Source: Trametes villosa (taxonomy: Eukaryota > Basidiomycota > Agaricomycetes > Polyporales > Polyporaceae). Taken from it: a DNA stretch of 64,000 nucleotides. The stretch is taken from NCBI GenBank assembly GCA_002964805.2, contig PUDQ02000001.1, positions 7,588,001 to 7,652,000 of the forward strand. Reading direction: 5' to 3'. Under the pieces are notes generated by a model. The model had not been told where the DNA came from. It was given only the letters and a program-made list of their open reading frames with translations, and did no database searches. This document shows, one piece after another, positions 48,304 to 59,728 of the stretch. The translations under genes were made by a program, and so were the position numbers. Each line of letters opens with the position of its first letter. Positions within the stretch are counted from its first letter, which is position 1.

Positions 48304-50626
48304 TCAGTCGGATACTATGATCACCTCGGGAGGAGTGTCCTCTTTCAGCCGCTTCCGATCGGGAGACCTGCCCTTGAGATTCAGCGCATCCGCGTTGCGT
48401 TTCAGCGTGCGATCCCCTTGTGAATAGGCTGACGTATCGTGCACGGGGGGACTGTTCTTGGCTCCCGTCAGCGACACCGGCACATCCTCCACTTTGCCAA
48501 GAGTAACTGTGAGTAACTGCGGTGGCGATTTGGCCTCGCGGCCGGAATGGTCATTCGAGGGTTCTTCAGGTTCCGCCGGTAAGTCAGGTAGGTGCGGCTC
48601 GGGTATCGCCGCAAGGGGCCGTCCTGCCTGCAGTCTCCTCAAGCGGGTCCGTAACTCTGGTGAAGCCCGACAGTAAGCATCTCCGAAAGGCCCTATATGA
48701 AGAAATCCAGGACGTACTTTCTTTGTGCGTCGTCTCGATGGAGCACCATCCGCCTAGGGTGCGCTTTGCCTTGTTCTGTACAGATAAGCAGAGCTATGAG
48801 CGAGACAGCCCAAGGTGGCTGAGGTGTCGAGGATGCGTACCTGGGGTTGTCCCGCGAACTCGGCCCACCGCGTGCGCCGAGAGATGGACAGGTCCCACTC
48901 GCCCGCATCGAGCTTCTCGAGCGTGTAGCGGGCCATCGCCTGCAGGTCGTCCTCCGTGACCCGTGTTTTCTTCCTCCACACGTGCGAGGCGTGCGCAGGC
49001 GTGAGGACGCTGTCCTCGGGATGCTGATCGGACTCGTCCCCTTCCTCTCCCCCGGAGGGCTCACTACCATCCAAGGTATTGTCGGCATCACGCTGCGCAA
49101 GGGCACTCGAGCGCGACGCGGAAGCAGCAGGCTGGTTTCCCCCGAGTGTGCGCTTGCCGGCCTCGATGACAATTCGGTCGGGAAGCTGGGGATAGTTGTC
49201 CCAGTGCCGCTTCCACGCGTCGGCGTCGTGCGAGGGCGTCTGGACGCGATGGAGCGCCGCGTTTAGCATGCGCAATGGAGGGACGCACAGGACGCACCTG
49301 TTCGGCAAGCTCTTCGTATATCGCCTCGCGTCCTATGAGTGGGTCCTTCGCAAGCCGCCAGCGGAGGTAATGGATGAAAAAGCGATGGTCCGCGGGGGTG
49401 AACCTGCCGCCTGCGCCTGCGTCCTCTGCTAGTGGCGGCGCAGGCCTCATGCGGCCTTCCGAGAACGGAATGCGCGTGCCTGCGTGGAAGTCCGCGACCG
49501 GCTCGCCGCGCGTGCGCCGGCTGCCTGCTGCTGCCGGGGGAGGCGTCTTGGGGGGACCGGTCTTCTTCGAGGCGTCGTCTTCTTCCCTCCGCGCAGAGGG
49601 CAAGGGGTGGGGGCGCCTGTCCTGTGAGCGTGGAATCTTGCGTACCTCAGGCGCGCCGCAGGGCTCATCGTCATGTAGAAACTGCAGGCGAGGACTAAGC
49701 GACTCGGACGAAGGTTGGCTGCAAGATGTTCGTTCATGGTGGGTGGTTATGATGTGATAGAGGCATACCGTGGCGGCAACGCGTGTATTGGTCGCTCGGC
49801 CGTACTCTTTGACAGCCGTCTGTCTTGAGAAGATGAGCCTCCGGAGGTAGACAACCGTACGACTGGAGAGGGCTTCAGGTGCGAGTGCAGTCTGTCGTGG
49901 TGGTCTAGGAAATAGTCCTTCCATTCTGTGAACACGTGTATGACCATGAGCTTCACTGTAACTCTGCAGAAAACCTCTTCCATACCCGTTGCAGTATGGT
50001 TGTTAACCTGAAACGTGCTCGTCAGCGCATCACACATGCCTCGAAACAGGAGAGCAGCATACCCCCTGCAGCAGCTCCAGCGCCTGGCGAGGCGTAATGC
50101 CTTTCGCCTTGCAACTCTTGAGAGCCTCGATGAGGCGCGCCTCGTCGTCGAACATCGAACCCACCGGGAGAGAGGGCGGTGCTTCCTGCTGGGTCCGGGG
50201 CACCGGCGCCGGCTGTGGCGGTTGTGGTTGCGGTTGCGGATGTGGCTGGTATAATTGTGGCTGCTGCTGCTGGACCCACGCTTGAAACGCAGATGCGAGC
50301 ATATTCTGCAAATTCGGCGCGGAAGGCTGGGGGGCTGCCTGAAACTGCGGCCCAGGGCCCTGTCCTTGCCCTGGTCCGGGGATCCACTGCTGCGGTTGCT
50401 GTACGAAACTCTGAGCCTGAGGCCATTGAAGCTGGCCCTGGGGCCATTGGACGCTGATACCAGGTACGGCCGCGGGCGCAGACATCTGCATCTGTGGTAC
50501 CAGGCCCTGTGCGGCGGACCCTCCGGGATGGCCGTGTGCCCCCTGCTGGGCCTGCAACACCGCGAAGAAGCCGCTGAGTTCGGCGGGGATGGGCACCAGT
50601 CGCGACGGGTCGTTGAAATTGTTCAT
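48304..50626 (-). CDS. Rap1-type Myb-domain protein
   Basis: Seven exons: 50626-50063, 50007-49986 (22 nt), 49925-49769, 49718-49298, 49239-48841, 48775-48718 and 48656-48304 (657 residues). Residues 20-140 are Gln/Pro-rich (VQQPQQWIPGPGQGQGPGPQ). A first helical motif (RLIEALKSCKAKGITPRQAL, then VNNHTATEWKDYFLDHHDRL) is put together across three exons. The central Myb-like module reads RFTPADHRFFIHYLRWRLAK, DPLIGREAIYEELAEQ, then DAWKRHWDNYPQLPDRI, with the tryptophan spacing of the Rap1 Myb fold. A second, VTEDDLQAMARYTLEKLDAG then RTRWAEFAGQ, is continued by exon 6. The C-terminus is disordered, basic, ending EVIIVSD. Role is probably chromatin or telomere binding; I see no BRCT or RCT domain, so orthology to Rap1 is not claimed. 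Confidence 0.85.
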
Positions 50627-51372
50627 GGTGGGTATAGAGTGATCGGCGCCGCGTTGTTGAGCCCTGTGTCTGCTTGATTGGCCGAGCTATGACCGAGGGT
50701 GATCGCCCTCAGCTTTCAAGGGGCCCGGGGCATGTACTGCAGCGGTCAGTGGTGAGTTCCTATTTAAGACGTTCAGGGGATGTTCCTAGGAGAGGATTGG
50801 GTTCAATCGGAGTATTTCGACGCGAGTGTTAGAGTGCAGATGAGACTGGCCAGCGACTCGGAGGATCTGTGGGCTATGAACGGGCTTTACGGCGCGCGGA
50901 CGCGGCGTGGTGGACTTGGTTCAACATCTGACGCGGCGCTTAACTGCTCTGTTAGCCTTTCTCTTGCCTTTCTCAGTTTATCAACGGGCGCTACCGGCGA
51001 CCCTTGTACAACTCAATAGGCCCTGCTCCCGAGCAACCCGGTCGCACCAACACTCCAGGGGCGTTCATATGTCGTTGAACATTTGAACTCTCGTCTCACC
51101 TATCTCGGTGATGTAACTCATTAATGCGGTGATGCAGTCCGTTAATGCAGAAACACCCTCGATTCGTGCCAGCGAGCAGAAGTAGTTAGTACATGTCCTG
51201 TCCTGCCTATCCCCGTCCCCATGGGGCTCAGACGCATCCTGACCGCGCCTCGCCGGGCCACCGTGCTGGCCGACATTGAGATCGAAGGCTCAGTACTGAA
51301 TGACGTCGCCACCAACCGCCTGCGTCAACGATCACCCTCCCCCGCGCCCAGTACCCCGCCGCGCTGCCCGTC
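50627..51372. other. Intergenic region with 21-bp tandem duplication
   Basis: 746 bp between the Rap1-type Myb gene start and the chitinase stop, both on the minus strand. It holds the Myb gene's promoter and chitinase 3' sequences. An 79-codon plus-strand frame (50780-51019) has no domain. At 51109-51150 two 21-bp units lie head to tail. Confidence 0.45.
51109..51150 (+). repeat. Two-unit imperfect 21-bp tandem repeat
   Basis: Unit 1 is 51109-51129 (TGATG...TTAATGCGG) and unit 2 is 51130-51150 (TGATG...TTAATGCAG). They align over 21 bp without gaps; all six differences are transitions (C/T or A/G). Confidence 0.65.
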
Positions 51373-53506
51373 TTACTTGACGCCGAGCCCGCGGAGGAGC
51401 GCGTCCGCGAGGTCCCCGTCGTCCGTGTCCCCGCTGACGTCGAACAGGTTCACGCCGCGCATGCCCGCCTGGCGCACGAGCTGCGCCTTCATCTCGAGCG
51501 ACTCCGGGTCGTCGTACGTCACCACCTGGCGCGCGCCCGCGGACCGCAGGAACGGCGTGCCCGAGCACGCGTCCCACGCGCGCACGAACCCGCCCCCGCC
51601 CGCGAAGAGGCGCCGCGGCTCTGCGTTCTCCGCTGCGGCTGTTGAGTTGGATGCCGGGCCTTGGTCGGTGGAGCCAGAGCTGGAGGAAGATCCGGGGGTA
51701 CTGGAAGAAGAAGAAGAGGAGTTGGACTCGAAGTACGGCTGGAGGATGCCCTGCTCCACCAGCGCGCGGAACTGCACCTGCCCGTTGTCCGTGCCGCCGT
51801 CCTCGTTGTGCGCGAGCTTGCTCCCGGGCGGCAGCACGCCCGTCTTGTCCACGAGGGCCCCCACCCACTCCAACACACGCCCGTGCAGCCGCGCCCTCCG
51901 CGCCCTTCTGTGGAGCCGCGAAGGCGAAGGTCTTGAGCGATCGACGGGAGGAAGCCTGCCCCGCGTGCGCAGGAGGGACGCGGAGGACCGCGAGATGTAC
52001 CCGTACGAGGGCACGCCGAGCACGAGCTGCGACGCGGGGAAGCCGGCGGCGGTCCACGTGCGGAGGGCGGCGAGCGCGCTCGCGCTGCCCTGCGTCGAGT
52101 TGTTGCACGCGTCGCCGAGAGGTGCGTTCGGCCCAGGCGTGTCCGACGCTGCAGGCAGGTCGGGTAGGGTGCGTCAGGACACACAAAGTGGAGCGCGAAG
52201 GCACATAGGAAGGTGGAGCGCGAAGAGCGGGGGATAAGGAATAGGGGTTAGCGAGCATTCAAATGATCGGCAGAGGGCCGAGGCCCCCTTCAACGTGGAG
52301 AGGAAAGGAAGAGAAGAAGACACTCACAGCCCCACGTATCGTAGTTCATGAGCAGCACCCAGTCGAGCACCTCCGCGAACGCAGACGCGTCCCGCATCGG
52401 CGCGCCATCTGCGCCCGCGAACGGCACCGTCTGCGTCGCGGCGGTGATCACCGCGCCCTCGGGCAGCGTCGCGCGCAGGACGCGCAAAAAGTCGAGGAAG
52501 CGCGCGCTGTCGTCCGCGCTCACGCCGTTCCCGCCCGCGCCGTCCTGCGCGGGGTACTCCCAGTCGATGTCGATCCCGTCGAGGTCGAACTGCCGGTAGA
52601 GCGCGAGGATGTTGCGCGCGAGCGCCGTGCGGGTCTCCGGAGATGCCGCTGCGGCCGAGAAGTATCTGGAGCGGACGCGCCAGGTCAGCGTGTTGCGCGT
52701 GATTTTCGCGAAGCTGCGCGCACGGCGGGCCCTGTATATGCGCAGCGCGTACATGTACAGGGTCCGCGAGCGATAGCAGTCAACCAGATGCTCGGTACGC
52801 ACCTGCTTCCGGTCCAGCCGCCCACGCTGAGCTTGACCTTCTTGCCCGCCGCGTGCGCGCGCGACACAAGGCGCCGGAGGAGGTCTGGCGCGTCGTCCGA
52901 GCCGTCCCAGGTGAGGTTGAAGTCCGCGCCCGGGACCGCAAACGCGAAGTCGACCCAGTCGAACCGCCCAAAGTCGATCTTCTCCGGCGGGAACGCGTCC
53001 CCCGCCCAGTCGGGGTAGTACGCCATCACGAGCGGGCGCGATGCGTCGCCCTTCACGCCGTCCGCGTTCAAATTGAGATTGCCATCGGGGGCCTGGGGGG
53101 ACGGCGGTGGCGGCGGCGGCGGCGCTGCGGCGGGTGGTCGTGCGTCTGCAGCTGGGGGTATGGACGCTGTCGGGGCGGGCGGGGAAGGCGGGAGCACGTC
53201 CGGCGGGAAGAAGAGAACTGCCTCAGAGCGGCGGGTGTGCCCAGGAGGATCCGCGGGGGGCGCGCTAGGCAAGGCGTGAACTGCCAGAAAGGCATCTGTC
53301 GCCGAAGCGTCCGTGGGCGTCGCTGGTGCTGTCGCCGACGACGTCCCCGCCGCTAGCGCCATATGCGGCGGCGCCCCCGTGACACGGGCGGCGTCGTGCT
53401 GAGCCCGGCGAAATGCCGAGGAAGCGTCCCAGGGCGCGGGCACGCAGCGGACAAAGAGCGGGAGAAGGGGCAGCCCGGCGAGGAAAACACGGCGTGCGGA
53501 TGGCAT
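51373..53506 (-). CDS. Secreted GH18 chitinase
   Basis: Extracellular chitin hydrolase. Exons: 53506-52803, 52665-52328 and 52148-51373 (605 residues). A signal peptide is visible (MPSARRVFLAGLPLLPLFV then RCVPAP). Residues 30-155 are a Pro/Ala/Ser-rich linker with a poly-Pro run. The GH18 barrel starts at MAYYPDWAGDAFPPEKIDFG; FDWVDFAFAVPG and KLSVGGWTGSRYFS follow; the catalytic motif is DLDGIDIDWEYP (DxxDxDxE intact, Glu is the proton donor); then VLDWVLLMNYDTWG (YD) and LVLGVPSYGY. A Ser-rich/disordered insertion (SNSSSSSSSTPGSSSSSGST) precedes WDACSGTPFLRS, QVVTYDDPESLEMKAQL and GMRGVNLFDVSGDTDDGDLA, the usual barrel end. The two introns, 137 and 179 nt, are long for this genome; a missed small exon is possible. 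An Arg-rich segment after LLRTR may conceal another intron. Confidence 0.9.
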
Positions 53507-55467
53507 CGATGTGTTGCGCGTGGGTGGGCAATAGAGTAGCACTGTTCGACAGCAGAAGGTGATAGCGCCAGAGACCAGCGGCGGGGGCGGAGAAATGCAG
53601 GAGAAAACCACCAGGGTAGGGCGCGCAGCGAGGAAGTGAGCCTGCCAGAGGACGGGGAAACGGTGAAGCAGTGTGCGAGTGTGGGCGGGCTCGCGCCCTC
53701 TGTATGGCCGCCGTCGCAAGGAGGCTGACAAGAGGCTGGCGGTGGCGCATTGGGCTGCCTAGATGGGTAGATTGCATTCAGGACGGAGCAAGGACGCTGA
53801 TCGCGCCTGAGCGGGCAAGATTGCAATGGCTGGCTAGTATGCGATCAGCGTCGACGATCCCCCAGAAGTTGCAAGCCTAAGACCAGATTGTGCGGGTGCG
53901 GGTGGCAAGCGAGCAGCGGTGCAGCGGCGGCGGTCGTCGCACCCCAGAAACGTTCATTGTACTCTTGCGGACAATGGACAAGGTGCTCGTGATAAGAACA
54001 TCAGTGATGAGAATAAGAGACAGAGGAGGTGCTGTACGTCTTACTTGCAGCTTCGGAAGGGCGGAAGCACGCTCAGATGATCAATGTCGGGCTACGTGTG
54101 GGAACGGGAGATACATTGAGTGTGAAAGCAGACTGGCTTGTTTTTGTCTGGATACGACAAGCGAGTGGCGTTGCCGCGTTGAAGACCGGGAGGGGGGAGT
54201 GGCAACAAGGAACAGATCTAGGCGAGGAATAGCCGAGAGGTTAGAGTGAGTGGCCATCCGGCGGCAGCCAAGGTGACGGGTGGTTTTGAAGGGATGGCGG
54301 AGGGACCGCGCGTTTTACCCGCTTTAGATTTATGGTGGCACGCGGAAGACGGGGGAAGAAGCGGGCGGGGAAGGGAAGAAGAGCAGGAGAGATAGGAGCG
54401 CTGCGTCCCACCCACCGGTGCGTATTCAATATTCAGGGAGGGTTCGAAGAGGGACATCCGGATATATGTAGACGGGGGTCGGATCCGATTGCAGGGTGCA
54501 TACGAGGCGCTACGAGAAGGACGAGAAGGCCTGCGCGCCGTGCAGGCTGTCGGGCAGGGTGGGATATCTGGCAGAGCGAGAGAGCGCGAGCCCGCCCGGG
54601 ACGGCGTTTCGAGTCCCGACCAGGACGCGAAGCTCAGCGCAGGCCAGCCGAGGAGAGCCGACCGTCCGATATGGCAGTTGTACAACTTGGGAGGGCGGAA
54701 ATTGGGCGCCTAGTGATAGAAGCCTCCTCTGCTCTGCTCAACGAGGACAGCGGCCGGCGAGCTGCCATCGCTGGGCGCCGACGCCCTGCGCTCTCTTCCT
54801 CGGGGGATCCGCTCGCGGGGGGTGCCCGTTGTGCGCAGGCGTCTTTGGCGCAATGTAAGCTGTCCGCGGCGGGTGATGGACTGGTTTTGGCCGGTCTGTT
54901 ACAGATAGAGGCTGCGGGCGGGTGTGAAGAGATGTGGGGATCTGGACATGCGCGGACGGCGTTTGTTGGAGGGAGACTCGAGGCGTTTCGAATGCAATCC
55001 GAAATCGAAGCGAGTCCGAATCTGGCGGCATCTGCATCCGAGTCCGACTCCGAGGGGCTCCTCCTCTCCTGCGTCCCTTCACACTCGCGCGCGTATCCCG
55101 GCCTTCTCCCATCCAATCCCTGTCTTCTTTTGTCCTTGTAGCCCTAGATATATATACGCCCCTCGCCCTCCCGAGTCCGCCCACGCTCTCCTCGCCAGCT
55201 GTGCCGCAGACTCTCTCGCCCGCTGCCCCACACTACCTGCACTAGCTCCAGGACTCGCTCTCGCTCTCCTGCATGTCTCTCTGTGTCCCCCCACGCATGC
55301 CCTCCCCGCCCCTCGTGCCCTCGCCGCTCCCCTCCCGCCCAGCTTTTCCGCGGCGCATCTCCTCGCGCTCGCGCCTCCATCTGCCCTCCACCCTCAACGA
55401 CCCGCCAATCCCGCCGCGCCTCGTCGGCTCGCCCCTTCTCGAAAAGCTCAGCCACCCGCCATCCACG
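53507..55467. other. Gene-poor region upstream of the chitinase
   Basis: Nearly 2 kb. Several long frames exist on both strands (for example plus 54332-55141, minus 55184-54738) but their translations are Arg/Gly/Ala low complexity, overlap one another and show no domain. The stretch next to 53507 is the chitinase promoter. I see no RNA gene or repeat array here. Confidence 0.45.
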
Positions 55468-55938
55468 ATGAGCCCAAAGGTGCAGCAGCAGCTCTGGTTC
55501 GACGGAGACGAGTTCGGCACGCGCAGCCTGCGCCACGCGCACAGCGAATCCCCGCTCGCGTCCCCCGCCTCGTCCACATTCTCCTCATCTAGCAGCAGTA
55601 CCCCGCGCAGGCGCTCGCACCGTCGCTCGCCGTCAGTCGCATACAACCGCCGCACGCGCTCGCACTCGCCGCCGCCCCCGCCCCAGTCGCCCGCCGCGCC
55701 CCCGCCCGTTCCCCCAATTCCCTCCTCGGCGTTCGACACGCCCGGCGCAAAGCGCCCCGTGCTGCGCTCGCCCCCCGCGACGCCCTCGCGCGGCGCGCGC
55801 GCGACGTCCGCGCAGATCATCATCCCCGATCTCACTAGCATGGGCGCGAGCGCGAGCGCGAGCCCGCCATCAGCGCTCTCCTATGCCCACCGCACCGTCA
55901 GCCCCAGGCGCCGGGGCTTAGGCAGTGAGTCGCATTGA
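55468..55938 (+). CDS. Tentative hypothetical Ser/Pro/Arg-rich protein (possibly partial)
   Basis: Open frame of 156 codons from the Met at 55468 (MSPKVQQQLWFDGDEFGTRS), extendable to an upstream Met at 55273. The translation has a structured-looking start then Ser/Arg/Pro-rich disorder (SPASSTFSSSSSSTPRRRSH, poly-Pro) and IIIPDLTSMGASASAS. A GTGAGT at 55924 inside the last codons (GGC A|GTGAGT) is a good splice donor, so the stop at 55936-55938 may be intronic; acceptors such as CACAG at about 55991 exist but give no recognisable continuation. A 199-codon frame overlaps on the minus strand, so coding status is not certain. No family recognised. Confidence 0.35.
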   Translation: MSPKVQQQLWFDGDEFGTRSLRHAHSESPLASPASSTFSSSSSSTPRRRSHRRSPSVAYNRRTRSHSPPPPPQSPAAPPPVPPIPSSAFDTPGAKRPVLRSPPATPSRGARATSAQIIIPDLTSMGASASASPPSALSYAHRTVSPRRRGLGSESH

Positions 55939-58900
55939 CCTGCGCTGTCCGTCGACGCCCGCTGAGCGCTCCGGCCGCTCGAAGTCGCGCACAGGGACGA
56001 GCTCGCGTGCGCCTGGAGGCCCTCCGCCGAGCGGCCCTACGCGCGCGGCAGGGCACAGAGGCCCGGGGCCAAGTGACTGCCTGCCGCCGTCGTCCGTCGC
56101 GCCGTTTCTGGGAACGCGCCGACGGTGTATCATGACACTCTCATGTTCATGTCATCCACCCACCTCCTCCCGCCATTCATCCGGAAGCGCGCTCGTCCAC
56201 TGCGGCCGGCATGGGGCGCGCGCGGGGAGGCCTCACGCATCTTCGGTACCATCTCTCGTACACTACAGCCACAGTTTATTCGCGGTTCCACGGTCTTTCT
56301 TTCCCCGGGTTTCCTCTGTCACCATCATCCTCGTCGTTCCTGTTGTCCTGTCCCTCCTGCGCTCGATCGCGCACTCGCATTCTCTCTACCTCTGGGGTCA
56401 CATGCATCTTCCTTCATTTAACACGCATCCTCCCGCTCATTCGCATTCGCATTCCCTCCACTGCACTGTATAGAGCTCCTGCATTCCTTTGGGCTTTGGG
56501 TCGCTCCCGCTGCATACATACTGTATACTGTCTCCTCACCCGCTAACTATATGCTATAGTAATCCCGCTAGCCGTACGCACGCGCATCGCGCACCCCACA
56601 ATCCCTGGTTAATCCTTCGCCCTTTCGTACATAGTGTACTGTACGAGTTATCTCGCCTCGCCGCCGGTGTACGCTAGCTGCAGAATCGATTGAACGCGTC
56701 CGCGTCCGCGCTCTTGGGCAAACCTTGCTGCCCCGCATCTTCCGCATCAGGCTGATTGTGCGCACGAACGTGAACCTACTGTCCTGCTCTTCTGCATCTT
56801 GAATGGCAGGCGGCTACGTACGTGCGCGTCGAAAAGATTGTGCGATGGCGGAACTCGGTGTCCTTGAAGTTGCACCGCTGTGGCTGACTACTGTATTGGA
56901 CTTCCCTTGTGTTCTGGCGCGGGGGCTATGATCCAGAAGATAGTGTAGTTGGATTACTGTACGACCCTAGTGCACGAACAGGCCTGGGACCACGGCGGTG
57001 CACGACGCAGGCTCGTCCTAGGTTTCCGCAGAACGCGATAGAGTTCCGTTCCCCGCCGTGCGATGACCGCAGCTGCCAGCCTGCAGGCTCCCCGCGCAGT
57101 GGACATACAGTTCGTTGGATTGAATGCCTCCGGCGCACACCCTGATCGAACCCGTCCACCGCCATCCACCACGCCGTCTCCGGATATCCAGCCCTGTACC
57201 GTGCCCGGGCGCCAGCCCGGGCTTCCCTGCGTCTTGAATCGCCTGTCCTCCGAGTGTTGTGATAAATTTCCTGAGCGCCGCCACACAGCCCTCCGAACGC
57301 GAAAGCCTCAGAGTCACTGGCGGGCGTCCCCGCGCGCGCGGCCGATGTGTAAGTGCAAACACAGACACGACCGGCCGAACACTGCGGGGCTTGCTCGCGC
57401 ACCGCCCGCAGCAGCGTGAGGCCGACCCCATCTGTACTGAGGCCTCCCGGTGGGATCTGCTTCGAGTTGGAAGCTCGAAGCAGCGCCGACGTGGCGGGCG
57501 GACGACGGTGTACCAGGACATCAGCACGTTCTCGTACTGGGGCTACCCTGAACAGTACACGCTGCTGCGCGACCACTAGGCCCTCGGCATTGATGAGCAG
57601 TGCGCGCCCCGGTCCCGGGGCTCGCGTGAGCCTCGAGGGCCGTCGCGGCTCTTCCCAGATCCAACCGAGTGCGGGTGCGCCGAGTGGGGGCCATCAACCG
57701 CGCGCATCCGCTCATCCCAGCACGGGCGCAGCCACGACACACCGCACAGGACACTCGACACCTCGCTACGTTCCAAACGGAGATTGCACGGCGCGCAGCG
57801 CATGCCTACATATCAGCGTTTAGCGCATAGGCAGTAGCTATGCTTGCGTCGTTGCCGACCGGCCCCGTCCCGCGACCCCGCCGCCCCGCCGCTGGTCGGC
57901 GTGGTGGCGGGTGGCGGGTGCTCTTTGCCGCCGGGGCCGCGCTCGGGATCTACGAGGTCTGAATCGGGTGGGCGCAGGCTCGGCGTTGGGGCGCGCGCGA
58001 CCGCGATCAGCCCGAGAGCGCGTGCGCGTGCGCAGCGGGGTTTGCGCTGGCACTAACAGCGTGAATGCCGAGCTCAGGCTGGCACGGTCACGCGTGGGGC
58101 GTCAGAGGTACCTCCGGCCGCGACGCCGGGTAGCGGTTGTTTGAGCCTCTGTCGGGCCACACGGGCGCGCGGTTTGTCAACAAATTGCAAGGGTCGGCGA
58201 GACAGCGCTGACATACAGCAGCCACAACGTGAACCGGTTGGAGTAAAATATTGCTTTGGCAGGCCCACGGGGCCTCCGCACGCACGAGATCACCACCTAG
58301 AGAGCGTGGTGGCTTAGACCACATCTGGCACGGACACGAGGAAACCCAGCCTCTCGTTGAGAGCCCGACTACGGCCTGTCACCCACAAACGCCCGAACGG
58401 CATATTGGGGTGTCAGCCCGCAGACGATGGTCCATGGCACGAGGACATCCCCAGTACGGCCGCTGTATGCTTCGCGCCGCCTCGGCGCGATCTCCTGCTC
58501 AGTATCAGGGCCGCCCGAACAGGCCTCGGGCGGCAGCTGCTTGCTCGCTCGCCCTCCCCGCTGCCGCCCAGAGCTATTCTGGGGAGCGAGCGCCCCGCCT
58601 GCCACGCCGACGGGGGCGGCGAGCGAAGGCTACGGCGAGTCTATCGCATCAATCTCGCGGGCGCGCACCGGGGTCGGGCGGCAGGTATCCTATCTGGGTC
58701 CTGGACCGGTTCCGCGGGCACAACGGTCGCCGAGCGGCAGATCCGCGGACGGTATGTTGTGGTGCACCGTGGCCCGGGTCCTGAGCAGTGAGGAGGATCG
58801 GAATGATGTCTGCTCACCTACGGCCCGTCCGGGCATGACGGTGCGCGCGTGATTGTGCGAGGCGGCACTCTTGATTTGGTGTTCGAGGTAGGCGAGCGAA

Positions 58901-59728
58901 GAGCGTGCTTGGCATATCCTGTTCGCCCGCCCGTTGTGTGTGGGCGAGCGAATAGGGCGGGCGGGGACTGCAGTGCCCGGGTGCCTATCGATAGCAAGGT
59001 TGAGTTAGTGAATTAGGGTGTGAGCTCGGGGGTCTCGAGGATGTCCCGTGTACGATGGGACCGGACGTAGCTGGGTATAGGTCGAACCGTGCGGCCGACC
59101 ATGTGCTTCTGCTGCAGCACTCGCTTCCCGCTGCTCGTGCTGGGCCCTGCAACATACAAAGTACTAGTGTCAATAACGACCGGGTAGAGCGGAAGAGAAG
59201 TCTCGTGATCAACAGCAGTACGTAGTGTCAAGTCTAGATCTGCTAAGAGGAGTCGTACGATCATCATCCATTCGTACAACATGCGCGGTGAGCGAGAAAC
59301 CATATAGCAGTACGAATACAGAGAGACGGGCAGAATAGTCCAGCAGGTATGGATGAGATAGTGTAAGTCCGACGGCAGGCTTCGCTGGAAGGAGTATCAC
59401 AATAACAGTCACAGTCGTCCGGATGTCAATCTACTAATGCGGTCGTCCGAGTGTCAGTCATCATGTACATAACGCATAGAAGAATAGAATAGATACAACA
59501 GACAAGACAATATGATACCGGTTCCGCAAAGCATTACGAGAGCGCGAGCGTGGTAGTATGAGTACAACTGTGGGGGAGGGGCGAGATACAGAACGAGTTA
59601 GACGGGTATTGATACAGAGGTTGTGCAGTCCCAGAGAGAGCATCGTACCGTATATACTAGAGCGGATAGCGCCGGCGGTTGAGCGTGTCCGCCAGAATAA
59701 AGATGCCACCTCCATGCTGAATGTCCGT
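55939..59728. other. 3.8-kb GC-rich region without a recognisable gene
   Basis: The largest unexplained stretch. 56130-56900 is pyrimidine-rich and looks like untranslated or promoter sequence. 56900-58980 is GC-rich and open in several frames; short stretches look peptide-like (plus 57505-57575, TTVYQDISTFSYWGYPEQYT, broken by a stop; plus 58820-59012, a frame containing HDGARVIVRGGTLDLVFEVG) but no frame joins into a family I know. Minus 59159-59013 is a 48-codon frame preceded by a good TTGCAG acceptor (GPSTSSGKRVLQQKHMVGRT) that could be a terminal exon. A decayed gene, a fast-evolving gene or chance GC-rich ORFs all remain possible. Confidence 0.4.

Noticed and set aside
50780..51019. 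Short plus-strand ORF ending in CTTQ, like a prenylation (CaaX) box
   Set aside because: Considered as a pheromone precursor; middle residues are not aliphatic, no precursor-like features and no receptor genes nearby.
54218..55184. Multiple overlapping frames on both strands upstream of the Ser/Pro-rich ORF
   Set aside because: No one frame dominates; translations are basic low complexity typical of GC-rich non-coding DNA.
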